The notes under the pieces: model-generated
Databases searched by the model: none
What the model was told of the DNA's origin: nothing
What the model saw: only the letters and a program-made list of their open reading frames with translations
Part shown: piece by piece, positions 34,112-42,720 of the stretch
Position numbering within the stretch: the stretch's first letter is position 1
Layout: every line of letters begins with the position of its first letter
NCBI GenBank assembly: GCA_023426245.1
Contig: JAFABB010000034.1
Location: 1-64,000, forward strand
Length of the DNA stretch: 64,000 nucleotides
Source: Bacillota bacterium
GTDB taxonomy: Bacteria; Bacillota; UBA4882; UBA8346
Direction: 5' to 3'
Made by a program: the position numbers and the translations under genes

Positions 34112-34453
34112 TTGATCGTTCGATCTTGGCATGGCATCGTACCACAGGCTAAGGCAGGAGCTTACCGGGTTTATCTTCTACAAACCCGGGTGGTTCAAAT
34201 CAAAGCGATTCCCGGAAATCTTGGAGTATATATCTACAGTCAACCCCAAGGTAACTGGGAACATTTTTTCATGGTTTCCTATTGGATCGATATGCAATCG
34301 GTTTGCGCTTTTGCCGGTTATATGCCTCATTTATCCGTAAGCTATCCAGAGGATTCCCAATTCGGACTGATTCCCGATCCGGTTGCCCTTCACTATACGG
34401 TTAATAAAATCCCTGATGATTTCCCAATTCCGCTTACCCTGGATAATTTATAA
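34112..34453 (+). CDS. Antibiotic-monooxygenase-fold small protein (113 aa)
   Basis: Starts at TTG (34112), 8 nt after GGAGG, so the natural N-terminus is IVRSWHGIVPQAKAGAYRVY. The pattern of a short beta strand, a helix, VYIYSQPQGNWEHFFMVSYW, and a later YPEDSQFGLIPDP resembles small ABM/Dabb-fold proteins that act as dimers and sometimes degrade haem or quinones. No specific function can be assigned. It converges with the cupin gene, 11 bp apart. Confidence 0.6.
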   Translation: MIVRSWHGIVPQAKAGAYRVYLLQTRVVQIKAIPGNLGVYIYSQPQGNWEHFFMVSYWIDMQSVCAFAGYMPHLSVSYPEDSQFGLIPDPVALHYTVNKIPDDFPIPLTLDNL

Positions 34454-34464
34454 TTAAAATCCAT

Positions 34465-34794
34465 TTATTTTTTTATCGGATAGCGATCACTTTGATTAAA
34501 ATAGGTCATATCGGCGTAACCCGCCATAATTTTACCTGAATGAGGCGCACCTTCAGGGATAAAATACCGATCGCCTTTGCGATATGTTCTTTTTACCCCA
34601 TCAATGGTAAGTTCGATCTCACCTTCCAAAACAATGCCCCACTGACTGGCGTGCCGGTGTTCAGGCAATGTAACATCCTGGGAGAATTCCATAAAAATGA
34701 TTTGATGATCGGGGCCTTGGGATAAATATGCCCTCACTCCTTCAAAAGGAAGAGCAGCTTCCGGTAAATTCAAAATTGGTTCAGGAAAAATCAT
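34465..34794 (-). CDS. Small cupin-domain protein
   Basis: 109 aa. A single beta-barrel cupin: LPEHRHASQWGIVLEGEIELTID, with His-Glu metal-ligand pattern, and YRKGDRYFIPEGAPHSGK with a His in motif 2. Ribosome site AAAGGAGG. Such cupins may be sugar isomerases or regulators; nothing in the context decides. Distinct from the cupin in the lsr operon. Confidence 0.75.
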   Translation of the reverse strand: MIFPEPILNLPEAALPFEGVRAYLSQGPDHQIIFMEFSQDVTLPEHRHASQWGIVLEGEIELTIDGVKRTYRKGDRYFIPEGAPHSGKIMAGYADMTYFNQSDRYPIKK

Positions 34795-34866
34795 TCAATA
34801 GCCTCCTTTTTAAGAATATCACTTTTAACATTAATACTCGCAACTTATCTTAATTGGTTATGGATA

Positions 34867-35103
34867 TCATTCTGCAAATCGATCCTTCTCGGAGTTGGAA
34901 TTCCAAATATATTCAATCCCATTCGCTATTTTTCTTGCAACTTCGATCCCAAAATTATCCGCAATAAATCCTTGAACCATATCCATACCGGCGGATACAC
35001 CGGAAGATGTATAGATAATGGCGTCTCTTACCCATCGCGCCTTTCGGACCCACTGAACTCTTTCCGCTTGCTGGGTTGCCCAGTTGTAGACCCGTTTATT
35101 GGT
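34867..35103 (-). pseudogene. Remnant of a DJ-1/PfpI (ThiJ) family gene
   Basis: Minus-strand translation gives TNKRVYNWATQQAERVQWVR, then WVRDAIIYTSSGVSAGMDMV and EVARKIANGIEYIWN, ending at a stop at 34867. This is the C-terminal third of GlxA-like DJ-1/PfpI proteins (the YTSSGVSAG segment is diagnostic). Immediately upstream, in frame, is a stop codon and no homology, so the N-terminal two thirds with the catalytic Cys is gone. The next intact gene begins 17 bp further up. Confidence 0.7.
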
Positions 35104-35119
35104 CGAATATCAAAAGTAA

Positions 35120-35821
35120 TCATGAATGTTCCAAATGAAATTTTTGAAGCACATTTTTGCGGCTATTATACCAATCGTGAATAACAAGTTCCATCTGATC
35201 GACCTGAACGACTCCTATTTTAAAATCTTGATAAGTTTCTATTTTCTTCAAGAATTTATTGCGGTTTTCTAATTTCGACACGAATCGTCCGAAAGTAACG
35301 TGAGCTGATATACTTTGATAGCGTTCTTTCGGCTTAAATCCATACTGGGTTGCAAATCTCCTAACGTTATCTCGCAACTCAAGAAGGCCTTCTTTGTAAT
35401 AACCTTTCATGATAATCGCGCCATTACTTGTGATAATCCCCCGAAACTCAATCTCAAACGGTTTGACATTAAGGGTTGCAAAATTGATGATCTGCAAAAT
35501 CCTATCATTGATGACTTCATCACTGTGAAAATGAGTGCTGGCACTTATCAGAGTGAGAACAGTCACATGCAAATCCGTTTCCGGATAATAATACTGCCTG
35601 GGTTCAACCCCTTTCATTTCTTTCACCAGTAAACCATAATTTTCCGACATAAGCCCGTTCAGATTGACTAATAAGGTCAAACCCCTCCTGCTATCCCGTT
35701 CCATATTTTGCAAGTAATAATCAAGGCTTTCCTTTCCATCTCTAAGGGCCTTGACTCCTTCGCTATGAATCGTGGTGTATAAAGTGTCTAAATCCCTGGC
35801 AATTTGCTCATTGGTTATCAT
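35120..35821 (-). CDS. 2H phosphoesterase (LigT/2'-5' RNA ligase-like)
   Basis: 233 aa. Two H-x-T-type motifs, DLHVTVLTLI (about residue 83) and SISAHVTFGRF (about residue 172), spaced as in 2H phosphoesterases. The segment PFEIEFRGIITSNGAIIMKG is also familiar from bacterial LigT-like proteins. Such enzymes hydrolyse 2',3'-cyclic phosphates or 2',5' linkages. Alone between a pseudogene and an acetyltransferase, so the substrate is unknown. Confidence 0.75.
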   Translation of the reverse strand: MITNEQIARDLDTLYTTIHSEGVKALRDGKESLDYYLQNMERDSRRGLTLLVNLNGLMSENYGLLVKEMKGVEPRQYYYPETDLHVTVLTLISASTHFHSDEVINDRILQIINFATLNVKPFEIEFRGIITSNGAIIMKGYYKEGLLELRDNVRRFATQYGFKPKERYQSISAHVTFGRFVSKLENRNKFLKKIETYQDFKIGVVQVDQMELVIHDWYNSRKNVLQKFHLEHS

Positions 35822-35870
35822 TCTTTGACCTCTTCAACCTTCTAAATGTAATGGATTATGAATCAAAAGT

Positions 35871-36338
35871 CTATGAACCGATTTCTTTACGCATACAGAC
35901 ACTCATATCCATGCCAACATATGGTCCATAATTTTCAGTAATTCGATAACCCAAAGTCCGATAGAGATTTCGGGCTTCCATAAATGTCGCCGATGTTTCC
36001 AAAATTAAGAAATAACCATGATATTCAGTGGCTTTTTCCTCAAGTTTCTTCATTAAAAGCTTGGAAATTCCCTGTCCACGATATTTCTTTTCGACAAATA
36101 CCCTTTTTACTTCATATGTACCTTTTTCATAAGGCTTTAATGCAGCTATACCTACCGGAATATCATCATGGTAAGCAATAAAAAAATCGCTAATCCCTTC
36201 CAACTTATTCAATCCATCGTATGTTTCCTGGATCTCGCCATTTCTCGCGGTAAACTCTGTATCCAATAATACCACTAAGGAGAGAAAATCCCGAGTGGGT
36301 TGGGCATAATGTTTTATTTGGGTGCCGCTTATGGTCAA
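35871..36338 (-). CDS. GNAT family N-acetyltransferase
   Basis: 155 aa. Standard GNAT fold with VKRVFVEKKYRGQGISKLLMKKLEEKA, where RGQGISK is the acetyl-CoA pyrophosphate loop (motif A), and LETSATFMEARNLYRTLGYR (motif B). Start taken as TTG at 36338 after AAGAAGGGG; spacing is short, so an internal start is possible. Substrate unknown. Confidence 0.85.
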   Translation of the reverse strand: MTISGTQIKHYAQPTRDFLSLVVLLDTEFTARNGEIQETYDGLNKLEGISDFFIAYHDDIPVGIAALKPYEKGTYEVKRVFVEKKYRGQGISKLLMKKLEEKATEYHGYFLILETSATFMEARNLYRTLGYRITENYGPYVGMDMSVCMRKEIGS

Positions 36339-36537
36339 CCCCTTCTTTCATCAAAAAATAATCTATAACAACATCAATATCTACTAGATAATTTGTTTAC
36401 TTATTTCGAGTTTCTTGACCCCATTCCTTGCAGTAAAATTTTTATATTTTCAAAAACACAATTCTAAAACCTCGTGCAGTTTATCTCCCCAAGAAGGCAT
36501 TTCATTCCGAAATATTTGTAAATCAAAATAACAAAGA

Positions 36538-36565
36538 TTGTTATTTTGATGACAAAGTTTAAAAT
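36538..36565 (+). promoter_or_regulatory. Rex-type operator overlapping the PAS gene promoter
   Basis: TTGTTATTTTGATGACAA (36538-36555) matches the clostridial Rex pattern TTGTTA-N6-TAACAA with one substitution. Its left half doubles as a -35-like TTGTTA, with TAAAAT at 36560-36565 as the -10, spacer 16 bp, the same geometry as at 41273 and 49464. Confidence 0.7.
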
Positions 36566-36597
36566 AGAATATAGATAAAAATCAAGGAGGTGCTTCC

Positions 36598-37065
36598 ATG
36601 CTTGATGGAATGAATGACCGGATGGTGCGTGCAATGTATGAAAATTTGCCGGTCGAAATCTTAATGATTGATGCGAATGACGAAATTATCGGTTGGAATA
36701 AACACGAAACTCGGTTATTTAGGCGTCCGCTGTCTGCCATGGGAACAGATTTCCGCCTTTTCCATCCAGCCGACAGTTGCACAAAAGCCGAACAAGTCAT
36801 TCAGGAAATGAAACAAGGGCTCCGGGATAAGGCAAGTTTTTGGTTTGATATCAAGTCAGATATCACCAGAAAAAACCACAAAATTATGGTTGAAATGATT
36901 GCCTTACGTGATTATGACGGTACCTATCTCGGATGTATGCAATGTACCCAAGATGTTGAAGCTTATCAACACCTACAGGGTGAACGGCGCTTATCGGATG
37001 ATCCCCGGTATGAATTTATTCAACAGACATGGGCACCCTTACCTGTCGCCAAAGTGAGCGGTTAA
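36598..37065 (+). CDS. Single PAS-domain protein, possibly redox or ligand sensor
   Basis: 155 aa. One PAS domain fills residues 5-125: MYENLPVEILMIDANDEIIG, then FHPADSCTKAEQVIQEMKQG and a C-terminal beta segment YDGTYLGCMQCTQDVEAYQHL, close to the PAS unit at the end of DUF438 proteins. No output domain and no transmembrane segment. Ribosome site AAGGAGGTG 6 nt before ATG. Its promoter carries a Rex-type operator, so it should rise when NADH is high. Function unknown; interaction with the PAS-hydrogenase or phosphatase is conceivable. Confidence 0.8.
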   Translation: MLDGMNDRMVRAMYENLPVEILMIDANDEIIGWNKHETRLFRRPLSAMGTDFRLFHPADSCTKAEQVIQEMKQGLRDKASFWFDIKSDITRKNHKIMVEMIALRDYDGTYLGCMQCTQDVEAYQHLQGERRLSDDPRYEFIQQTWAPLPVAKVSG

Positions 37066-37143
37066 TTCTCCAGAGCGGACCTTACTAAAAAAGTCTGCTG
37101 GCTAGTAGTTGAACAAAGCATTGTAGGAAGCTGGACTCTCCGC

Positions 37144-37833
37144 CTAATTGAGTTCCGGCTTCTTTAATTGTTGCAGTTTAAAAGATAATAACAAAAGGCT
37201 CTCGCTAATATGAACATTTTCTAGGATAATCCCTTCCGGAATTTTCAGGCTTACCGGAGCAAAGTTCCAGATACCTTTGACCCCTTCCTCGATTAACAGG
37301 TTAGCCATATCCTGGGCAGACTGCGCAGGGGTAGTAATGATGCCGACGTCTACCGGATGAGAATGCAGATAGGAGCGAAGTTCTTTAATGTTTTGAATAA
37401 AAATACCGCTGATATTATTCCCAATGATCTCCGGATTGGTATCAAATATTGCTGTGATGATAAACCCCCGGCGGCTAAAACTCTCATAGTTAGCCAGTGC
37501 CGTCCCTAAGTTTCCGGCCCCGAGCAATACCATCTTCAATTGTTGATTTAATCCAAGAATCTTGCCGATTTCGTGCAAAAGATCATTCACCCGGTAACCA
37601 TAACCTTGTTGACCGAAAGAACCGAAATAGCTTAAATCCTGCCGCAACTGGGATGGGTTTATCCCCATTTTAACCGCTAGTTCTCTCGAAGATACTCTCT
37701 CAACTTCTTTGTTAGCCAAATCGGCAAGAAAGCGGTGATAAACAGGCAACCGTTTAATAGTGGCATAGGGTATTCCTTCTTTTATCCCTTCTCGTCCTGT
37801 CCTTTTTGAAAAAAAAATTGAATCGTCATCCAC
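37144..37833 (-). CDS. rex: Redox-sensing repressor Rex, copy 1
   Basis: 229 aa. Winged-helix N-terminus (ATIKRLPVYHRFLADLANKE, ELAVKMGINPSQLRQDLSYFG) and Rossmann NADH domain: VLLGAGNLGTALANYE, FIITAIFDTNPEIIG, and DVGIITTPAQSAQDMANLL with the domain-swap helix at the C-terminus. Rex represses fermentation genes when NAD+ is high. Encoded downstream of the PP2C-HydS-Fd genes, with 160 bp gap, so possibly on the same transcript. Paralogue at 54186-54809 differs in the recognition helix (NPSQLRQDLSYFG here, NAVQIRRDLMLFD there). Confidence 0.93.
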   Translation of the reverse strand: MDDDSIFFSKRTGREGIKEGIPYATIKRLPVYHRFLADLANKEVERVSSRELAVKMGINPSQLRQDLSYFGSFGQQGYGYRVNDLLHEIGKILGLNQQLKMVLLGAGNLGTALANYESFSRRGFIITAIFDTNPEIIGNNISGIFIQNIKELRSYLHSHPVDVGIITTPAQSAQDMANLLIEEGVKGIWNFAPVSLKIPEGIILENVHISESLLLLSFKLQQLKKPELN

Positions 37834-37994
37834 TTTTTTACAACTCCTTTAATCCAAAATAAAACTTCTGGACGAATTCCTTATTAATATAAGCCCGATG
37901 ACCAACTTATTCAATAGCCTTTTTCAAGCCAATTCAAATAACGATGATCCCTAGACCGGCCTATCATTAGTTTCTGTAAATGATAACAATCCGT

Positions 37995-39140
37995 TTAAAA
38001 AATCTCCAGAAATGTTTCTTTGCCCAACTCCGAAAGGATGTTCTCAATGTTTTGTATCGCTTCGAAGCGGCTCTTTAATTGCAAAGACCGCATAATTTCT
38101 TCATGGGCCGGATTAAATGCCGTGCCCATCAGAAACGCGATTTCATCCGCCTTCAATAATTTTTTAACAAGAAGGGTTGCTCCATCGGAACCTTTAGCGA
38201 TCTGACTGGTGATTCGATAATCCTCAAGTTTTTCCAAGCACTTGTTTAAGGTCAAGACCCCCTCGGTCACCAAATCCACACCTTCGATAGTGGCGATTGG
38301 GGGTACGCTTGGATCTTCATATTGCAAACTAGTTTGCAGCTTTTTCCCGGTCACTCGCGCCACCAAATTTCCCGAGGCGCCCCCACAAATGATCTTGAGG
38401 CCATCGCTGGCCAAAAATCTTTGCACAATGGCAGAATCTTGATTTTTGTCTCTGGGCGGCCCGGTAAATACCAAGGCATGTTTTTTAGGTCGGGCTTTGA
38501 TCACAATCGCGGTTGAATCATCGCAAGGTTTGCAAAGATAACAGCATTCAGCCAGCTCTGCTATTTTACTGGCAATGACCTCCACTTCTTCTCCAAGTAA
38601 GGATCTTGATTTTAAATTATCAACCAAGCCCGTCTCGCCAAGGCCCAGTTTATAAATACCGCCGACACCGGCATTAATGACCCCATCACTGTTGAGTAAT
38701 AGCATATCCCCAATCCCGACCTCAAAATAAGCTTCATTCACATCTTTACCGGCGATATTTCTTTTCCGGCGTTCTATTTCGAGAAATTCGCCATCCCGTA
38801 AGACAATGAGACCGGGATTATCATACTCAATCAAATGAGCCCTGCCATTATCCTGAATTTTCAAGATCGATAAAGTTGCGTAAGCCAAATTCCGGACCTT
38901 ACAAGTTGGCAAAGTATCGGCTATTGTGGCAAAAACCTGTTCCAGCCCAATGTTACGCCGTATCAAACCGGCTGCTATTTTTGTCGTAAGAATAGACAAG
39001 ATGCTTGCTTTGATACCGCTGCCCAAACCATCCGAGAGTATTATCGTGATTGAATCTTTTGCCTTAATCACTTCAGGGGTGTCTCCAGTTACTTCCTCAC
39101 GGTATTTCGCAATCCCGGAAATCCCAACATCAAATTTCAT
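37995..39140 (-). CDS. PP2C/SpoIIE-type phosphatase with conserved C-terminal domain, copy 1
   Basis: About 381 aa from ATG at 39140 (paired with a GGTGAGG upstream), matching its paralogue in length. N-terminal half is a SpoIIE-like PPM fold: SITIILSDGLGSGIKASILS, LLLNSDGVIN and CDDSTAIVIKA give the metal-binding Asp residues. The C-terminal ~160 residues, starting near HALVFTGPPRDKNQDS and including KIICGGASGNLVARVTGK and IEGVDLVTEGVLTLN, are not phosphatase sequence and recur in the paralogue. Overlaps the sensory hydrogenase gene. SpoIIE-type PPMs typically dephosphorylate anti-sigma antagonists; here the partner is unknown. Confidence 0.85.
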   Translation of the reverse strand: MKFDVGISGIAKYREEVTGDTPEVIKAKDSITIILSDGLGSGIKASILSILTTKIAAGLIRRNIGLEQVFATIADTLPTCKVRNLAYATLSILKIQDNGRAHLIEYDNPGLIVLRDGEFLEIERRKRNIAGKDVNEAYFEVGIGDMLLLNSDGVINAGVGGIYKLGLGETGLVDNLKSRSLLGEEVEVIASKIAELAECCYLCKPCDDSTAIVIKARPKKHALVFTGPPRDKNQDSAIVQRFLASDGLKIICGGASGNLVARVTGKKLQTSLQYEDPSVPPIATIEGVDLVTEGVLTLNKCLEKLEDYRITSQIAKGSDGATLLVKKLLKADEIAFLMGTAFNPAHEEIMRSLQLKSRFEAIQNIENILSELGKETFLEIF

Positions 39141-40845
39141 CGCCGGAGGCCTCACCTTCATCCATGATGGCGATCAATTCCAAAAGTGTAGCCTTGGTCT
39201 CGGCGGTACTCTCTCCCAAAAGGCCGGCCACATTCTGCACAACCCGCATTTGTTCCCGGATTACCCGGGAAGCCCTAGTCAGCGCTTCCTGGCGCATATT
39301 ATCATGCTTTTTCTTTCGTTCTTCCTCAACCGTAATATCCGTAATGATACCGATTACAATTCCATATTTCGGCAAGGGATAAATAATTTGCCGGGTTACC
39401 AGCTCATACTGTTCATATGATTTCAGATGGTCGACTAGAAAGTCTTGAGCCTTCCATACCTTAACAAAGTCGCTCGGGTCAATAAAAACGCTCAAATGTT
39501 CCCCTTTTGGAGAAATATTTCTCCGATTGAACATTCGATAGGCAGCCGGATTAAATTCCTGGATGATCATCTCCTTATTCACTACAACCACTGCGTTAAA
39601 AGTAGTATCAATGACCGTATTTGAAAAGGATTCGGCTTTTTCTTTCATATATGGAATACACATTTCCGGTTCAGCCATTCCTTGGATCACTGCGATGGCT
39701 TTATCACGGCAGCTGGAATAACCGCACCCTCCACAATTGGTCTCATCTTCCGGGCCATTTTTCCCCGTAAGTTTCAAGACTTCACGGATTTTGGATTCAC
39801 TCGGCACGTTAGCTTTTGGGGAAATCGGAAAATGATTTCTCAAGAGCCCGTTATTGTAAACCTTAAGTAATTCCCCCTGTTTTCTCCGGGTTTGAGAAAA
39901 ATCAAACAGGCGTTGCCGCCGGGCTTGAATTCCCAAACTATTCCCTATAGCCGGCCCTCCGATACATCCCCCTTTGCAGGCCAAGGCTTCAATAAATTTC
40001 GGCACAATCAGACCCTTTTCCAAATCATTGAAAGCATCCAGGCATTCTTCGATTCCCGAAACTGAAACAATTTCCGACTCCAGCCCATCCCGGATGCCGG
40101 CTGTCTTAAGAATCCCTTGCTTTAATGGAAAAATCGCCGCCAAATTGGAGGCAAGGTCCGGTAACTCATCCGGCAAATGTTCCGGTTCAATACCTTTTTC
40201 CCGGAGCCACGGCACCAGCTCCTCGAAAGTTAGTACGGCATCCATTGGATTTTCGGGACTATTCCAATCCGGTTCTGCTTTCTTTGCAAAACAGGGACCG
40301 ACAAATACTACTTTTGTACTCCGACCCCGTTCTTCTTTAATTGCCATCCCATGGGCAATCATAGGTGATATTAAACCTGATAAATTAGGAATTAATGCCG
40401 GGTGATATTTTTCAACGACATTGACTACCACCGGACAGCAACTGGAAATTATCGTTCCCCTCTTGCCTTCGTGACAAATCCGGCCATACTCTTTGGCGAT
40501 AAGTTCCGCCCCCAATGCCGTTTCCTCAAAACTTACCTTTCCTAATCTTTTTAGAGCTGCTACCAATTTCCACGGGGATGACAAAGTTGTGCCCGCCAGA
40601 TATGATGGAGCCACTGAGAAAACGATAGAATCTCCGTTTGCCAAAAAGCTCTCCAGTCCCGCTAGGTTCGAAACCATGCTTTTGGCCTTTTGGGGACACG
40701 CGCCGATACAACGGCCGCATAAAATGCACTTTTCTTTATCAACCCAAGCTTGACCATCATTGAGGCCGATGGCCTTTACCGGGCAATACCGGATACACTT
40801 ATAGCAGTCCCGGCATTGCGCTTTACTGGTTGTGATTGTGTTCAT
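39130..40845 (-). CDS. hydS: Sensory PAS-[FeFe] hydrogenase (HydS, group C), copy 1
   Basis: 571 aa. N-terminal two [4Fe-4S] motifs (CRDCYKCIRYCPVKAI, CILCGRCIGACPQ), then H-cluster motifs in altered form: SSCCPVVVNVVE, GPCFAKKAE, ACKGGCIGGP. All four H-cluster cysteines are kept, while neighbouring residues differ from catalytic enzymes as is usual in group C. A further Fe-S motif (CGGCGYSSCRDKA) and a PAS domain (NAVVVVNKEMIIQEFNPAAY) follow. Such proteins are thought to sense H2 or redox and signal to the linked phosphatase. It overlaps both the phosphatase and the [2Fe-2S] protein genes. Confidence 0.88.
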   Translation of the reverse strand: MNTITTSKAQCRDCYKCIRYCPVKAIGLNDGQAWVDKEKCILCGRCIGACPQKAKSMVSNLAGLESFLANGDSIVFSVAPSYLAGTTLSSPWKLVAALKRLGKVSFEETALGAELIAKEYGRICHEGKRGTIISSCCPVVVNVVEKYHPALIPNLSGLISPMIAHGMAIKEERGRSTKVVFVGPCFAKKAEPDWNSPENPMDAVLTFEELVPWLREKGIEPEHLPDELPDLASNLAAIFPLKQGILKTAGIRDGLESEIVSVSGIEECLDAFNDLEKGLIVPKFIEALACKGGCIGGPAIGNSLGIQARRQRLFDFSQTRRKQGELLKVYNNGLLRNHFPISPKANVPSESKIREVLKLTGKNGPEDETNCGGCGYSSCRDKAIAVIQGMAEPEMCIPYMKEKAESFSNTVIDTTFNAVVVVNKEMIIQEFNPAAYRMFNRRNISPKGEHLSVFIDPSDFVKVWKAQDFLVDHLKSYEQYELVTRQIIYPLPKYGIVIGIITDITVEEERKKKHDNMRQEALTRASRVIREQMRVVQNVAGLLGESTAETKATLLELIAIMDEGEASGDEI

Positions 40846-41089
40846 GGACTAATTCCTCCAGAATTTTTTGATGAAAGATTTCCGTAATATTGTCTTTCGA
40901 TACTCCGGTCACCATGTCATCGCCTATTTTCATCACAACCCCTTCATTACATCGTTCCTGGCAAAAACAGGCTTCAAGCTCTATCTGGGCATCCAAATGA
41001 TATTTTTGAATGAACTCTTGTACAATCGTAATAATCTGGCGTGAACCTTTGACATGACATCCACTGCCTATGCAAATCGTTATCGTCAT
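40823..41089 (-). CDS. Thioredoxin-like [2Fe-2S] ferredoxin, 88 aa
   Basis: Start ATG at 41089 after GGAGG (6 nt), giving MTITICIGSGCHVKGSRQII. The pattern C-x4-C ... C-x3-C (CIGSGC, ACFCQERC) is the NuoE-type thioredoxin-like [2Fe-2S] fold, as in the C-terminal domain of HydA2. It overlaps hydS by 23 bp and is first in the fd-hydS-PP2C(-rex) operon. Probably an electron or signal partner of the sensory hydrogenase. Confidence 0.85.
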   Translation of the reverse strand: MTITICIGSGCHVKGSRQIITIVQEFIQKYHLDAQIELEACFCQERCNEGVVMKIGDDMVTGVSKDNITEIFHQKILEELVHEHNHNQ

Positions 41090-41124
41090 GAAATCCTCCA
41101 TCAATGTCATACAAATAACAAAGT

Positions 41125-41182
41125 TTGTGAAAAAAATAACTAACTTTATTAAAAGAATAACATACCAAAATCTTGCTGTAAA
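41125..41182 (-). promoter_or_regulatory. Promoter of fd-hydS-PP2C operon with Rex-like half-site
   Basis: Minus-strand TTTACA (41182-41177) and TATTCT (41159-41154) with a 17-bp spacer. Just downstream, TTGTGAAAAAAATAACTA (41125-41142 on plus) matches one half of a Rex site well and the other poorly. Repression by Rex is plausible but weaker than at the other promoters. Confidence 0.5.
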
Positions 41183-41272
41183 GACCATTTTTATTGAATA
41201 CTGCCGCTATGCTTTTTAACTCTTTGTTTCGGTATTTCATTGCTTAATCTTTGCAACCTATTCAAACAAAGA

Positions 41273-41300
41273 TTGTTATTTTTTTAACAAGGTTTATAAT
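41273..41300 (+). promoter_or_regulatory. Rex operator overlapping the alcohol dehydrogenase promoter
   Basis: TTGTTATTTTTTTAACAA at 41273-41290 has perfect 6-bp inverted halves. TTGTTA serves as -35, TATAAT at 41295-41300 as -10, spacer 16 bp. Transcription would start near 41307. Confidence 0.85.
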
Positions 41301-41389
41301 ATAAACATCCAGTTTCCAATAGTATGGAAAACAATAGATATGAAATGCTATTCCCGTACCCGAACAAAACTTTTAGTGAGGTGGTTCAA

Positions 41390-42559
41390 ATGGCTCGATT
41401 TACGCTCCCGCGCGATCTTTATTTCGGAAAGAACGCTATGGATGAATTAAAAAATTTAAAAGGCCATCAGCGGGCGATGATTGTTACCGGCGGTACTTCC
41501 ATGCAAAAATTTGGTTTTTTAGCTCGCTTGGAAGAAATCTTAAGTAAAAGCGGCATGCAGGTTAAAACCTTTGCCGGAGTCGAACCGGATCCTTCTGTGG
41601 AAACTGTAATGGCAGGAGCTAAAGCCATGCAGGAATTTCAGCCTGATGTCATTGTATCCATCGGTGGCGGCTCCCCAATTGATGCTGCCAAAGCGATGTG
41701 GGTATTTTATGAATACCCCCATTTAACTTTTGAAGATATTAAAACTCCCTTCTCAATGCCGGTATTACGGAAAAAAGCCATCTTTGTGGCAATCCCCTCC
41801 ACCAGCGGAACTGCTACCGAAGTAACCGCTTTTTCTGTCATTACCGATTACTCGACCAAAATTAAATATCCCTTGGCGGACTTTGAAATTACACCGGACA
41901 TCGCCATTTTGGATACCAGCATCCCCATTACGATGCCGCCGAAGCTGGTCGCTCACACCGGGATGGATGCTTTAACTCATGCCATTGAAGCTTATGTGGC
42001 CTCCGCTCGTTCGCCTTTTTCCGATCCTTTGGCATTAGAGGCCATCTCGATGTGCTTTGACTATTTAATTGATTCTTTTAACGGAGAAGAAGAAGCCCGT
42101 GGTAAAATGCATATTGCCCAATGTCTAGCTGGAATGGCTTTCAGTAATGCCTTGCTTGGAATTACCCATAGTCTGGCACATAAAATCGGAGCTCAGTTTG
42201 AGATTCCCCATGGTTGTTGTAATGCCATTTTATTGCCCTATGTCATCCGTTATAATTCAAAAAACAGTATGAAAGAGTATGCTCAAATTGCAAAGAGAGT
42301 TGGTTTATCCGGAGCAACCGACAAACAATTGGTTGATTCATTGATTGACGCCGTTTCCGGACTGAACCGGAAACTGAATATAGCCGCTACCCTCAAGGAA
42401 CAAGGAGTTTCTGAAGGTTTGTTTAAAAAGACCGTCGACTTTATTGCTGAAAACGCCGCTCTTGATCCTTGTACGGGAAGCAATCCCAGACCAAGCAATA
42501 AGATAGAACTGAAAAAGGTTTTGGAATGCGCATATTACGGAAATCCGGTTACCTTTTAA
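41390..42559 (+). CDS. Iron-containing alcohol dehydrogenase
   Basis: 389 aa from ATG at 41390 (GAGGTGG upstream); open codons before it lack a ribosome site. Starts ARFTLPRDLYFGKNAMDELK. NAD(P)-binding SIGGGSPIDAAKAMW, and the metal-binding residues in HTGMDALTHAIEAY and HSLAHKIGAQFEIPHGCCNA. Closely similar to the C-terminal alcohol dehydrogenase half of AdhE (51227-53833), including the segment EPDPSVETVM. It reduces acetaldehyde or longer aldehydes with NADH, disposing of electrons. Under Rex control by its promoter site. Confidence 0.92.
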   Translation: MARFTLPRDLYFGKNAMDELKNLKGHQRAMIVTGGTSMQKFGFLARLEEILSKSGMQVKTFAGVEPDPSVETVMAGAKAMQEFQPDVIVSIGGGSPIDAAKAMWVFYEYPHLTFEDIKTPFSMPVLRKKAIFVAIPSTSGTATEVTAFSVITDYSTKIKYPLADFEITPDIAILDTSIPITMPPKLVAHTGMDALTHAIEAYVASARSPFSDPLALEAISMCFDYLIDSFNGEEEARGKMHIAQCLAGMAFSNALLGITHSLAHKIGAQFEIPHGCCNAILLPYVIRYNSKNSMKEYAQIAKRVGLSGATDKQLVDSLIDAVSGLNRKLNIAATLKEQGVSEGLFKKTVDFIAENAALDPCTGSNPRPSNKIELKKVLECAYYGNPVTF

Positions 42560-42582
42560 TCGGAACATATTGTAAAAAAAGC

Positions 42583-42693
42583 GGCTGTCTACAAAACTTC
42601 AATCATGAAACTCACCAATATATAACTCCCCTTCCAACTGCCATAAGGTTATATATTGTTCAGCGACTCATGAAAGATGATTTTCAGACAGCC
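42583..42693. repeat. MITE-like palindromic element, copy 3 (111 bp)
   Basis: Begins GGCTGTCTACAAAACTTC and ends TTTTCAGACAGCC, with AATATATAAC cores in inverted orientation. Ends match copies 1 and 2 but the internal sequence differs, so it is a related subfamily. A T-run directly after it could make it act as a terminator between the alcohol dehydrogenase and nfnA. Confidence 0.7.
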
Positions 42694-42720
42694 CTTTTTT
42701 TCTTGAGGAGGACTTTAAGG

